Assembly: GCA_039545355.1 (NCBI GenBank) | Contig: BCJJ01000004.1 | Span: 372,001 to 436,000, forward strand | Source: Trichosporon coremiiforme | Lineage: Eukaryota > Basidiomycota > Tremellomycetes > Trichosporonales > Trichosporonaceae | Direction: 5' to 3' | Length of the DNA stretch: 64,000 nt | Part shown: positions 10,090 through 19,676 of the stretch, piece by piece | Position numbering within the stretch: position 1 is the stretch's first letter | Layout: each line of letters begins with the position of its first letter | Notes under the pieces: model-generated | Told to the model about the DNA's origin: nothing | What the model saw: the letters and a program-made list of their open reading frames with translations, nothing else | Database searches by the model: none | Position numbers and translations under genes: made by a program

Positions 10090-10944
10090 CTAATTGTTCG
10101 TGGAGAACTGATGTCCACAGTCGAGACACTGGATCGTCAGCACGAGCCATTTGAAATGAAGGCCAGAACGCATCGCATGGAGACATTCGACACCTTGCGG
10201 TGTAAATGTCACCTCCGCGCACCACCGTGACAGCTCGACCGAGCATAATCCTTGCCGCCATGAGAAGTGACCAGAATCATGGCTGTACATACGACCAAGC
10301 CTACTCACCTTGTAGAAGATCGTGGAGCCTTCGTCCGCCGAACGGAGCTGCATCTCCTTGTAAGAGAGACCGATGTGGCCACACTCCGGACACTTCTCTT
10401 GCGCCTGCCAGTTAGCTAATGATCAAAGCGACTTCAGAACCTGATTGCGCCCCGACCCCAATGGTACGGCGCAACAACTCGGTAAACAACCAACTCTATA
10501 CTCACGACAGGATCACGGTCAACGGCAGCTTCGTCACCAGTCATCGTGTTCTGCACAAGAGCACGCTTCGACCTCAGTGCTGAAGGGAAAGCATGCGGAG
10601 AAGAGTAGGTCTTCGTCGGGAGGTTCTCGTACGCTGGAGTCAGCATTGATCCCCACCCCCATTCTTGCGGCTCCGCAAGGAATAGCACGACAGCACATCT
10701 AATGCGCATCGGCAAGCTTGCCCAGGTAGCTCTGGAAGCAACAGACGAAACGTTGCACACCGCAACTGCATGCGCTCGAGCCCGAGGAACGTTTGTTTGT
10801 GGGTTACTCACAGCTCGCAGGCTCCTTCCTTCCGCACTGGTGGCACTCGATCTCGTCTTGATCGTCACGAGGAAGGTCGAGTAGCGTTCCGCAGGCGGGG
10901 CAGAACAGCAGAGATCCGATACGCTTTGCTCTTGAGGTCGACAT
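10090..10944 (-). CDS. RPA12: DNA-directed RNA polymerase I subunit RPA12
   Basis: Exons 10944-10812, 10633-10506, 10404-10309 and 10128-10090 encode 131 residues, close to the usual 125. RPA12 is the TFIIS/RPB9-like subunit of Pol I; its C-terminal ribbon inserts toward the active site to support RNA cleavage and termination of rRNA transcription in the nucleolus. The N-terminal zinc ribbon has C15-P-A-C18 and C34-H-Q-C37. The C-terminal ribbon has C92-P-E-C95 and C120-L-D-C123, flanking QLRSADEG (106-113) with the acidic D111/E112 pair of the cleavage hairpin, and ends HQFSTNN. The linker LPTKTYSSPHAFPSALRSKRAL is typical. The introns (178, 101 and 180 nt) are clearly longer than those of neighbouring genes, and the last exon codes for only 12 residues plus stop. 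All metal ligands are present. Confidence 0.95.
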
Positions 10945-11324
10945 GGTGTAGGTGGTGTGCGGTTCTGAACGATCTCAACTTTCCAAAATCATGAGTGGCA
11001 ACCTCCACCGGCCAAAATCTTATCCAGCCCTCACCTTTGGACGTGCTCGGTGCTCCAACCTCTGTGGACCCCTGCATGCGCTGGATACTGCATCTGTCCA
11101 ACAAGTCACAATTATTATGCATCAAAAGCGACTACCGTGGCCAACTAGTACGTCCTACTGAGAAACGATCATGGTGTGATCGCGAACGTCAAGCCGGAAG
11201 AGGTAATGATATGAGAGAATGAGGGGGCACCGCTAACGGGGTACATTAATGAGCAGAAATATGGGGGAAGGGTGACAATCATACACAGGTTTCGTCTCGC
11301 TCTCATAAACTACCGGATCACACT
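10945..11324. other. Intergenic between RPA12 and the Ala-rich gene
   Basis: These 380 bp hold the RPA12 promoter and the 3' end of the gene upstream of it (both minus strand). No ORF or repeat that I can support. Confidence 0.5.
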
Positions 11325-13092
11325 CTAGGCCGCGGCGGCGACTGCGGGGGCAGCAGGAGGCGCAGAGGCCTTGGGCTGAAGGTTAGCTGACGCGATTTTT
11401 TCCTGACCATATCTACTCACAGCCTCGATCTGGATGGGCTCAGTAGGCGCCGGCTCCTCAATCTTGGGGGCGGCCTCGGTGACAGCAGCGGGAGTCTCGA
11501 CAGCGGCAACGGGAGCGGCCTCCTCGGTAGCGACGGGAGCGACGACAGCGGCCTCGGCCTCCGGCGAAGGGGTAGACGGAGGGACCTCCTTCTTGGGCGA
11601 AGCGTCCTTGTGCTTGAAGAAGCCGGTGAAGCGAGCAGAGAGTCGGCGAGTGGCCTTGACGGCCTTGGCAGCCTCCTTCTCGACGGCGGCCTCGGTGTCC
11701 TTGGCGGCCTGCTCTCCCTTAGCGACGACAGACGGCTCCTCGGCGGCAGGGGTGGCGACGGCCTCAGCGGCAGGGGCGGCAGGAGCCTCGACGGCAGCGA
11801 CGGGGGCGGGCTCAGCGACAGCCTCACTGGAAACTGATTAGCAGAGTTTAATCGCCTCTACACGCATACTCACACAGGCTTGGGGGCCTCGACCTCGGCA
11901 GCGGCAACAGGGGCGGCCTCGGCGACGGGGGCAGCCTCGACAGCGGGGGTGGTGGCGGCCTCAACGACAGGCTCCTCAGCCTTGGGGGCCTCAGCAGCGG
12001 GCTTAGCAGCAGCGGGCTTGGCAGCCTTCTTGTCCTTCTTGCCGAAGAGCTTAGCGAAGAAGCCCTTGCCCTCAGCCTTGACCTTCTCCTGGGCCAGTCA
12101 GCAGCAGATCTGAGACAATCGATGCGAAACAGCTACTCACCTTAGCGGCCTTGGTCTTCTCCTCCGTCTTAGCGACCTCGGCGGCAACAGCGTCCTTGGC
12201 CGTAGGAGCCTCCTCAGCGGGAGCAGCCTCGGTAGCGGCGGGAGCCTCGGTGGCGGCGGGAGCCTCGGCAACGGGGGCAGCGACCTCCTCAGCCTTGACC
12301 TCGGGGGCGGGAACGGCGGCGGGGGCCTGTGCACAGTTAGCTTGGAACTTGATCAGACAAAGCATGCTTTTGCCACTCACCTCAGGAGCAGCGACGGCCT
12401 CGGTGGCAACAGCCTCACCCTCAACCTTCACCTCGGTAGGCTCGGGAACGACGGGGGCAGCGACGGGGGCGGGGGTCTCGGCGACGACGACCTGCTTGGG
12501 AGACATTGTGGCGTACAGGTATGCAGTTGGGTATGAGAGAGTGAACGATGTTGAAATGCAAAGGAAGGCGCAATCAGCATCATGATACGAACGAAGGGGG
12601 ATGTGTGTTTGGGCGCATGGAATGTGTGACAGTGACGACTTAGCGCGCGCGCGCGCGAGCGCGTGTCACGGAACTGGGCTGAGGCCCAAGTGACCGTCCG
12701 TTCGGGGCTTCCTTTCTTTTCCACCCCGTGAGAGGATTGCCAAGGCCCCATGCTTCTCTTGCGTCTTAGGCGCCTAAGACGACGACTTCAAACCGTACTA
12801 CGCATGCTGAACGTACACGACAGCTTCACGTGACAAGAATGTCTGTTTGTGCAATTGTCAAAGGGCTGAATGGAGAGATCTGGCGGCAGGGTACGGGTGG
12901 CAAAAAAGTTGGCCGCCGATACACCCGAATCGCTGGTAACGAGTCACGTCTCCCATGATACTTGCGATGGAGAATGGGCTGTGTGCTCCACACATGAGTG
13001 CACTGTCACGCACTGACCACTGCACACATGCACACAAACACGACTGAAGGAAGGCTCTGACTCACCTTGGTCTCCTCAACGGGGGCGGACAT
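11325..13092 (-). CDS. Ala/Pro/Glu-rich low-complexity protein with basic Phe-rich motifs; two possible first exons
   Basis: The common exons are 12491-12381, 12326-12141, 12088-11874, 11826-11421 and 11375-11325 (introns 54, 52, 47 and 45 nt). Two starts fit. A distal exon, 13092-13066 (MSAPVEETK), is joined by a 574-nt intron to VVVAETPAP at 12491, giving 331 residues. A proximal start at 12506 (MSPKQ) reads straight through, giving 327. Both ATGs sit in the same context, CCACAATGTC. The protein is almost entirely A, P, E, V and K, with two basic aromatic islands: KGFFAKLFGKKDKK (middle) and RRLSARFTGFFKHKDASPKK (later). It is probably disordered; the islands might bind membrane or partners, which is inference. 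Codon use is extremely biased (GCC, CCC, GAG, AAG, GTC), which suggests high expression. I do not recognise a named family. Short Pro/Ala/Glu repeats dominate, so similarity searches will need low-complexity masking. Confidence 0.8.
12643..12657. repeat. Alternating GC run
   Basis: A pure (GC)n run of 15 nt lies in the long first intron of the Ala-rich gene, about 140 bp upstream of its proximal start. Such a tract can adopt Z-DNA; a regulatory role is speculative. Confidence 0.85.
12762..12781. promoter_or_regulatory. Perfect 20-bp palindrome
   Basis: The sequence CGTCTTAGGCGCCTAAGACG equals its own reverse complement. It lies about 256 bp upstream of the proximal ATG of the Ala-rich gene and inside the intron that follows the distal first exon. 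A dimeric transcription factor site is the simplest reading, but nothing else in the window repeats it, so this is inference. Confidence 0.35.
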
Positions 13093-13300
13093 TGTGGTTG
13101 CGATTATAAGGAAGGGGGTGGCAAAAGGAATAGGTTAAGAGGGGCCGTGTGTAGAGGCTGTGATGCGGTGGAGCGAGTTGGTTGCGATTCGACAGGGATG
13201 AATCAGAGCAAGAAGTGAGAGAGTGTTGAGCGGGCGTAGAGCGATGAAGAGAGAGGAGAGAAGAAGAAAGAGAAGAGAGGTGATGCAGAAAAGCGGCCGG
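13093..13300 (-). promoter_or_regulatory. CT-rich 5' leader/promoter of the distal start
   Basis: On the minus strand the region just upstream of the ATG at 13092 is strongly pyrimidine-rich (many CTCT/TTCT blocks at about 13200-13290) and then runs into the start context CCACAATG. In fungi, CT-rich leaders commonly mark strong promoters. No classical TATA box is evident at the right distance. Confidence 0.4.
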
Positions 13301-16277
13301 GGGTGCGGCATGCTAGCGTGCTGCTCTGCCTGCTCTGGCAGTGTGCCAGCAGCGAGGGCCCAGCGCGGGCTGGGCTGGGCTGAATGAGGCTGAGCTGAGA
13401 CGAGACTAGTGCAGCGCTGGTCCGGCTGGGTGTGTGCGCCAGTGCGCCAGAGTGCTTGTGCAGAGGCCCAGGAGGCCATGCAGCGGGCCAGCGGCCACGA
13501 GCTACAGGAACCTGCGTCCTACGCTACGGCACTTTGAGTTGCGATCACTCAGAGTAGTAACAGTTTAAGGCAGTGAAGCAGTCCGAGCCATGCCAGCCAA
13601 GCCAAGAGGAGCAAATCCTGTCTTGCATGAGCCACCCGTGGCGTCCGATCCCCTTACCTAGAGAGACCAGTCGACGAGACCAGACCGGGTGACCCTGCCC
13701 TTTGCCCTCCCTTGTCCTGGGTTGTTCTCCAGACCCTCCGTCCCTTGCTCCCCGTCCATGCCGCCCACCCGACTGCACTGCCTGCAACGCCTGCAGCTGC
13801 CCGCACGCAATCCGGCTGCATCTACTCGCTCTTAGCCTCAGACTCCGAAGGGTCGCCGGTGAATGTCCAGGGGTGCAGCCGGCCAAGACCCTGAGATCGG
13901 CTGCATGCCATGAGATTGTGCCGTTTGCCGCACCGCGCACCGCTCACGCCCGCCCGCTCATGCCGCTCAGCCGCTCACGCGAAAGAGCTTAGCACCTTAG
14001 TCTCGTCCACTCGAGTTTCACATCCATTTACTCGAAACAGCACGATGCAGCGCCTAGTGCGCCTCTGGCCCTCTTTTTGGCGTCCGGGCGTGTCGCTTTT
14101 GCGCCTGAAGCCCCGCGCGTACGCGCTGCGCAAAGCCGTGTTTGGTGTCTAAATCGCAAGGTCGTCGGTGACTGTCAGTCACGGCGGTGTCAAAGTGTCG
14201 ACCGTATAGCATTGGGCGGCTGAGTGACATTCTATTATGCACATACACTGGTGTCTGTAGGAGGCTGCTCATCAGAGTGCGAGCAACGAGGGACGAGCCA
14301 GGAGGAAGACAGGGGAGCTAGAAACTGGGAGGGACGAGGGGTGCCGGTCAGAGCTCATCCCAGAACAAGCACCACGCCTGACAAGATCGAGAGCCAGGAC
14401 AGTGTCGTGTCTGGCCACCCGGCTGAGGCTGAGGCCAAGGACCGTCGGATCAATAATAATAACGGGCAGAGGCGTGAAAGATGTACCCTGTTCCGCCCCC
14501 GCCGCCTGTCCTGACCCTGTTCTGTGCCGGCCCTGTCTCCCCTGTCCCTCGCCCGACCACCCGCCGGGCCCACTGGCGGCCTCTGGCATTCATTAAACGC
14601 ACTGGCCGCACTGGCCCACTGCAACTGGCCACTGGCAAAGCGCACGACTGCGCGACGACCGGCCACGGACGGCATGGGCACTTCGGCACCTCGATCCCCT
14701 TCCCTGCCTTGTTCCCATTCTGGAAGGATCGCGAGTCTCTCCGGGCCATCGCCGGACCACTTCCGGTACGTCTACGTCGCGTCGAGTCAAAGTCGCGTCG
14801 CGTCGCAATCGCCAACCATGCCATACCAGGGCAAAGGCTAAGGTTGAAATCGGCATTCAAAACGTTATTTTCCTCGTTCCTGAGCGTCCGGGTCCATGTG
14901 ATATGCTTGGCATCGGGAGGCGAGCTGGGCCGCAGTCTGCCAGCGTTGTCGAGCAGGTTGAGGTTGTTTGCATCGAGACGACAAGCGTAGCGTAGCTGTC
15001 ACTCTTACGCGGGAAGGTCGCGAAACAGCGATATGGGATCTGGAGGTTTGGCATCTGACACAGGCTCCATCCCCCACGGGCACAGCCGGCGCCGCAGCAG
15101 CTGTGCGAAGAAGACGTTTCGTTTCGGTTCGCAACCGCCGCCGGAGTCACGCGGATCCAAGATTGGATTCTGCCGGTGGGTGCCAGCAGGGAAGGGCGAG
15201 GTCACAAGGCACCATGGGCCTCAGTCCTGAGGTCTCCTCGATCCGTGGACCGTGAGGATCGAGGACCCTCTGGATTCTCTGCCCTGCAGGCCCTGCCGAA
15301 GATCCCAGCGAGCGAGCCAGCCCCTTTGCCTCCTAACTACACTGGCCCTTTGGGCTCTGGGCCGTGGGCTGTGAGAGCGGGCGTGCACGCCGGCGTGGGC
15401 GCGTGGGAGTGCGAAAGGAGGGACACATGGCACGAATCTGCGATAAGCTATGCGCAGTCTGGTCGTCTTTGCTATCTAGTTCGTTCGCCCGTTCATGCTC
15501 GCTTGCGTTCGCGCTGGCTCGCACTGCCGCAGGCGTCTGGCGCTGTTCTGGCGTCCTGGCGTACCAGCTGCGCTCTGCTGCCAGCCGCCAACCTCCGACG
15601 ACGCCGTGCCGCTTGCGATGCAGAGCCTTGCCAGGCTGGCTGGAACGGTGAACCCTGAACGTCAAATTCGAGACGTTACAATGCACCGTGACTCGAACGC
15701 GCCTTCCTTGTCTGTCAAACTGTTGTGACTGCGATTCCGATTGCGACAGGTCGACAGATTGACAGTTCCGGCGCGCAGCCGGGCCAGCCGGTCCAGCCCA
15801 GCCCAGACATGTGACGGGACATACATGCATACTTCGGGGCGGTACACAGCTCCGCTGCACCCCCGTTCCGGCCTCAGCTGTGCCTGTCGTGTGTCCAAAC
15901 TCCCCATCATGCTGCCTCCACCCACACAAGCCTGTGGCCTCCACTCGTCACGCCTCGTCCCGAGCACCGCGGGGCGTCACAGGACCGCACCTTCCGGGGC
16001 AAGCGCAAGCCTTGGCGCCTCCCCGCCGCCGACGGCATGCGGCGCAAGTCACGCGCTCAGCGGCGAGCACTTTGTTAGAGGGTCAGACGGAACAAAGGAA
16101 CAAAGGCGTTCAGGGCGGAGCGACCCTCCGCCGACCCTTTCTTGAAGTGCACAAGACACTCCGCAATCCTTTGGAAGCGAGCGGCGCCGCCCGCCCTCCT
16201 TCCTCGCTCTCGCTCCCGGCCATGCCACGTGGAAAGTCGACTCGTGAAATAACAAAGGCAGTTGAGGAAACAACGAA
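13301..16277. other. Intergenic, about 3 kb
   Basis: No gene is supported here. It holds many short ORFs on both strands without splice sites, motifs or biased codon use. Parts are compositionally simple: repeats of the word ctggc/cactggc near 14570-14640 and cgtcgcgtcg near 14770-14810. The region precedes a tRNA gene. Confidence 0.4.
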
Positions 16278-16357
16278 AACGACGTAGCTCAGATGGAAGA
16301 GCGTTGGGCTCATACGAGACCACCCAAAGGGCAGAAGATCGAAACTTCTCGTCGCTA
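16278..16357 (+). tRNA. tRNA-Met (CAU), with a 7-nt intron
   Basis: The cloverleaf can be folded by eye. Acceptor strands 16278-16284 and 16350-16356 pair at six of seven positions (A2-C71 mismatch). The D arm is GCTC/GAGC with loop AGATGGAA. The anticodon stem TTGGG/CCCAA (16304-16308 and 16323-16327) closes a 14-nt loop in which CAT occupies the anticodon, followed by A37. Seven extra bases (16315-16321) sit at the canonical intron site. The variable loop is AGGGC, and the T stem AGAAG/CTTCT closes loop ATCGAAA, where the usual first T of the T loop is A. A discriminator A follows, and a T run 4 nt later can end Pol III transcription. The layout suggests elongator methionine tRNA. The mismatch and odd T loop leave some chance of a pseudogene. 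Confidence 0.65.
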
Positions 16358-16361
16358 AGCG

Positions 16362-16366
16362 TTTTT
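16362..16366 (+). terminator. Pol III T-run terminator
   Basis: Five consecutive T lie four bases after the tRNA discriminator base, the standard RNA polymerase III stop signal. Confidence 0.5.
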
Positions 16367-16865
16367 GTTGTCTCGTTTGTATCGACCTTCAGCGATCCGC
16401 TTGCGGCTTTTGCGTCGACGCCAGCTATGAACTCGGACATGACTGACAGCCGTGCAAACTGACAGGGTCGGGAACACCACGGCCAGTGATACGAACAGTC
16501 TGAGAGCGCTACTAATCCTGCTTTCTTAGGGTTCATGTTCCTTGACATCGGGGGGTTGTGAACGTCTGCATATCACTGCAGAAGGTCGTCAAACACCTAC
16601 AATGCTCCACTACACAAGTCAGGCATTTCGACCGCTGGTCAGAGGGTCGAAGTTGAAATTCAGATGGCCAGCTCGAGTCGTACAGCTGTCGTATAGCTGT
16701 CGGAAGCGCGGTCTTGAACGTGTGAGTGACGATGGCGGTGTCGAAGGCTCCGAGGGCCACTCCGTAGCGAGGCGTTCTTGGTGTGAGAGGCCCCAGTCAT
16801 TGCCATAATGTTCGGCCATCGCCTCGGGCCATCACTACGCCCCAGCAGCGTTGACGGCGGCTTGC
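16367..16865. other. Intergenic, 0.5 kb
   Basis: Between the tRNA and the 3' end of the first small paralog. Only short unsupported ORFs. I see nothing else. Confidence 0.4.
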
Positions 16866-17168
16866 TCAGCGCTCCTGCGCTGCTCTGTCACGCATGTCGA
16901 ACGACTCCCAGCTCCCCGAAACGACGTAGCGACACTGTTGAGGAGTGGGAGGCTCGTTGCCCTCTGAGACAGTGACGAGGTACTGCTGGGTGTCTCCGTT
17001 CTCGACATGTGACTCGTAGTCGAGGTTGAGTTCGTGTAAGCGGCCAACGACGCCAGACAGGTAAGTGGGAATGTCAGTCGGGAAGCGGTTCTTGCAGCCG
17101 CGGTAGATCTCATCGCCCAACGAGGAGGCAACCGTCACGCAGAATCGGGTGATTGAGGTCTCTGTCAT
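16866..17168 (-). CDS. Small protein of unknown function, tandem paralog A
   Basis: One exon, 100 residues, start in a good context (cacaATGAC). I know no family for it. Support for coding is its similarity to the next gene on the same strand: IYRGCKNRFPTDIPTYLSGVVGRLHELNL here against LYEGCKNHFPSALASHLSSVLARLQELEL there, plus matching N-termini (M-E, then RF) and an ESHV/EQHV continuation. The conservation is at amino-acid level while the third codon positions differ, as expected for a real protein pair. There is no signal peptide or membrane segment. One Cys falls in the shared motif and a second near residue 80. The shared block looks like two amphipathic helices. Confidence 0.6.
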   Translation of the reverse strand: MTETSITRFCVTVASSLGDEIYRGCKNRFPTDIPTYLSGVVGRLHELNLDYESHVENGDTQQYLVTVSEGNEPPTPQQCRYVVSGSWESFDMRDRAAQER

Positions 17169-17451
17169 TGTGAGGCGATAGAGTGCTGTGCTTGAGTAAA
17201 GAAGTGATGAAAGGTGATACCATTTGCAGACACCTTTATAGCCGCGTTAACGGTTAGCTTACTTTTCGTCACGTGGTCAAAAACACACCGAGATAGCTTC
17301 CCGTCTGTGCGACTCGGTCTCTCAGAGACAAGACTTTTAAGAACAGCAGCCCTTTTCATCACGTTCGAAAACAACATTGCGTCTTCAGTCTGATGGTCGA
17401 TTCTCCTCGCTCCGAACGAATTCTGAGTGCGGGACGGCTGTTGGAAAGCAG

Positions 17452-17901
17452 CTAGCAAATGCCGTCAAACCAGTCTTCGCGCGCTTCGCAGTAGCACCAG
17501 TTACAGAAAGTATCTGCGCCGCCAAGGAGGTCGCACGAATTGTTATAGTGTCCGAAAGTGTGGATGCAGCCGTCGAGGTTCTCGTCAGCAGATATGCCAC
17601 CGCCGTCTTCGCATACCATGTCGCACTCGACTACTCCGCGCCGACTCCCAGCTGCCAGAGGGGGTTTATCGTCTTTCTCAGCTGCTGGGGCGCCGCCTAC
17701 GCCATCATCAGTAGCAACGTCAAGATGATTGGGGCCGTCCACATGCTGTTCAAAGGGGAGTTCCAACTCTTGGAGCCGAGCAAGCACGCTCGAGAGGTGT
17801 GAAGCGAGGGCAGACGGGAAGTGGTTTTTGCAACCCTCGTAGAGGTTGTTGCCTGACAGGTTTTGGCGTCTGAGGTAGAAGCGGCTCGGAAGCTCTGCCA
17901 T
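17452..17901 (-). CDS. Small protein of unknown function, tandem paralog B
   Basis: One open exon, 149 residues, start context caacattccATGGC. The N-terminal 55 residues align with paralog A (about 282 bp away, same strand), including the common GCKNxFP core and the LSxVxxRLxEL helix. After that it diverges: an acidic linker, then a Cys-rich tail (CDMVCED, NNSCDLL, CNWCYCEA) with no counterpart in A. The tail may be genuine or may include an unrecognised intron, since a possible GTATGC donor follows the CDM codons. Function is unknown. The two genes probably arose by local duplication. Confidence 0.5.
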   Translation of the reverse strand: MAELPSRFYLRRQNLSGNNLYEGCKNHFPSALASHLSSVLARLQELELPFEQHVDGPNHLDVATDDGVGGAPAAEKDDKPPLAAGSRRGVVECDMVCEDGGGISADENLDGCIHTFGHYNNSCDLLGGADTFCNWCYCEAREDWFDGIC

Positions 17902-19676
17902 GGAATGTTGACAGCCAGCTGGTTCAGCTCATTGTAAGACGAGACAAGTGAATGATACACGCTGTGACTGACCTACCGCAACGTACGATCGTCAACGTTG
18001 CACTCGTGACACTTACCTGCAGCCAAGGTTGAGCGCTGAGGCGTCGATGTTGAACCTCTACTGACCTCTTCGTAGGTATTGTTTATATCCCTCACACAAG
18101 TCATAAGATTAGAATGGAACATTCACACGCTTCTTATACGACAACGCTACCCACATCAAGAGAGCTTGGTCGAACGAACCGCGGTCATGAACACGATTAC
18201 CGCTCGGCTGACCGGTCTGCTGACCTCGGACCGGGCGCTGCGCCGACACGCCGGGGCTCCTGGACCGCTGGACGACGACCATGGGAGGCCTGCACGGGTT
18301 GGAGTGGAGCTGAACTCTGAACTCTGCGCGCTAGCTGGGGAACTCGACAGCCGAGGGAAAGGCATGCGAGGAATCCGTCGCCTGGGAGCCGACGATCTGG
18401 CCGTGAGCAGCAGCAAGTGCGGGTAAGAGCATAGATGTACACCAAGGTGCTACACTGGGTGCCAGGAAGGGGAGAGAGTGCTCCATGCACCAGTGGCACT
18501 TGGGCCGGATGTCTTGCCGCTACACTAGAGGGCTTCCGAGCAATATTGCCGTAGAGAACGAACGGCAGTACGCATGGTTCATACCCCTATCTGATCTGTG
18601 GATCTTAACGGAGCTCTTGGTGGACAACTGGCGCCTCGTGCATCGCCGCCGCTCGCACACCACTGTGACCTGCGACCTGTCACGGCAAAGAAACTATATG
18701 CCATGGGGTGAGAAAGCATCGCAGAGGTTAAGGCTGGTTGCAACGATGGCTGAGGCCTGCCGTCCCCGACATGCGCCGTGACTTCAGGTGAGGGCAGTTG
18801 CCCATTGTCTACCAGGGCTAGCCGGGCGCTCGGACCGACACGGAACGCCAAAGATCCCGATGAGACCGGTGAGGTCAGTGCGGAGCTCGGACCTCTCTTG
18901 CTCTCAGCCTCCGGGGCGCCATCAGCCTTCATCCCTCAGCCTCAGTCCCTAGGACCAGTGTAGGCATGACTGGAGACGGCGTCCCCATCGCGCAGCACAT
19001 ATCGAGATATCAAGTGTTCACCGGCTATCGTGCTGACCCGCTGACAAACTTGCCCTGCATATCGATGGACTGTGGGGATCAGACACGTTAGCCGTGACGC
19101 TTGCAAAGTCTATGCTTGGGGGTCCGCGATAGGCTCGGCATGAGACTCACAAATCAACCCAACCCATGACATTCGTTCTGACGTCTTCTGCTCTCCTGAA
19201 TGTAGCAAGCAAGCGGCAAGCGGTCAGTACCGGCTTCCTGGACGGCAGGTGTGGGGAGGCTTTCAACCCTGGAGGGCGCGTATGTATTGTTCTCCACGAA
19301 CTGCACACACAAGGTGGTCGAACGATCAAGGATACGAATCATGGCGCGCACTCCGTTACCCAAAGACTTCCAGCGTTCACATGTTTTCTCGCACGCCTTT
19401 CAGAATCTCATATGCAGCGTCTGCAAGAGGTGTGAAGCTCACCAAGAGACCGGTGAGGTGACTTCTTTGGGCAGCACGTGATGACCTCCACATGAAACAG
19501 TCCGTTGATGAGTAAGGAATGACGTCAAACCTGGTCAGCGCCAGCCTGTGACAGCCCATTTGCTGACTGATCCACACTCGCATCGCGTTTGGGTTGTTGA
19601 CATCTTTGACAGCTTTATATATTAGCATCGTTGAGACGTTGCATCCGTACAGTCTGACACTGAGCATCTTGAAACT
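17902..19676. other. Intergenic, 1.8 kb, with one weak ORF
   Basis: No gene is firmly supported. The best candidate is a 79-codon plus-strand ORF starting with MNTITARLTGLL at about 18187 and ending near 18426. Its third positions are fairly GC-rich, but it has no recognisable motif. The remainder holds leaders for paralog B (left) and the SDR gene (right). Confidence 0.35.

Noticed and set aside
11417..12113. Ser/Ala/Gly-rich plus-strand ORFs
   Set aside because: Mirror image of the Ala/Pro/Glu-rich minus-strand exons.
13135..13479. 114-codon ORF upstream of the distal start
   Set aside because: Overlaps the CT-rich leader; composition reflects pyrimidine runs, and it ends before the real ATG.
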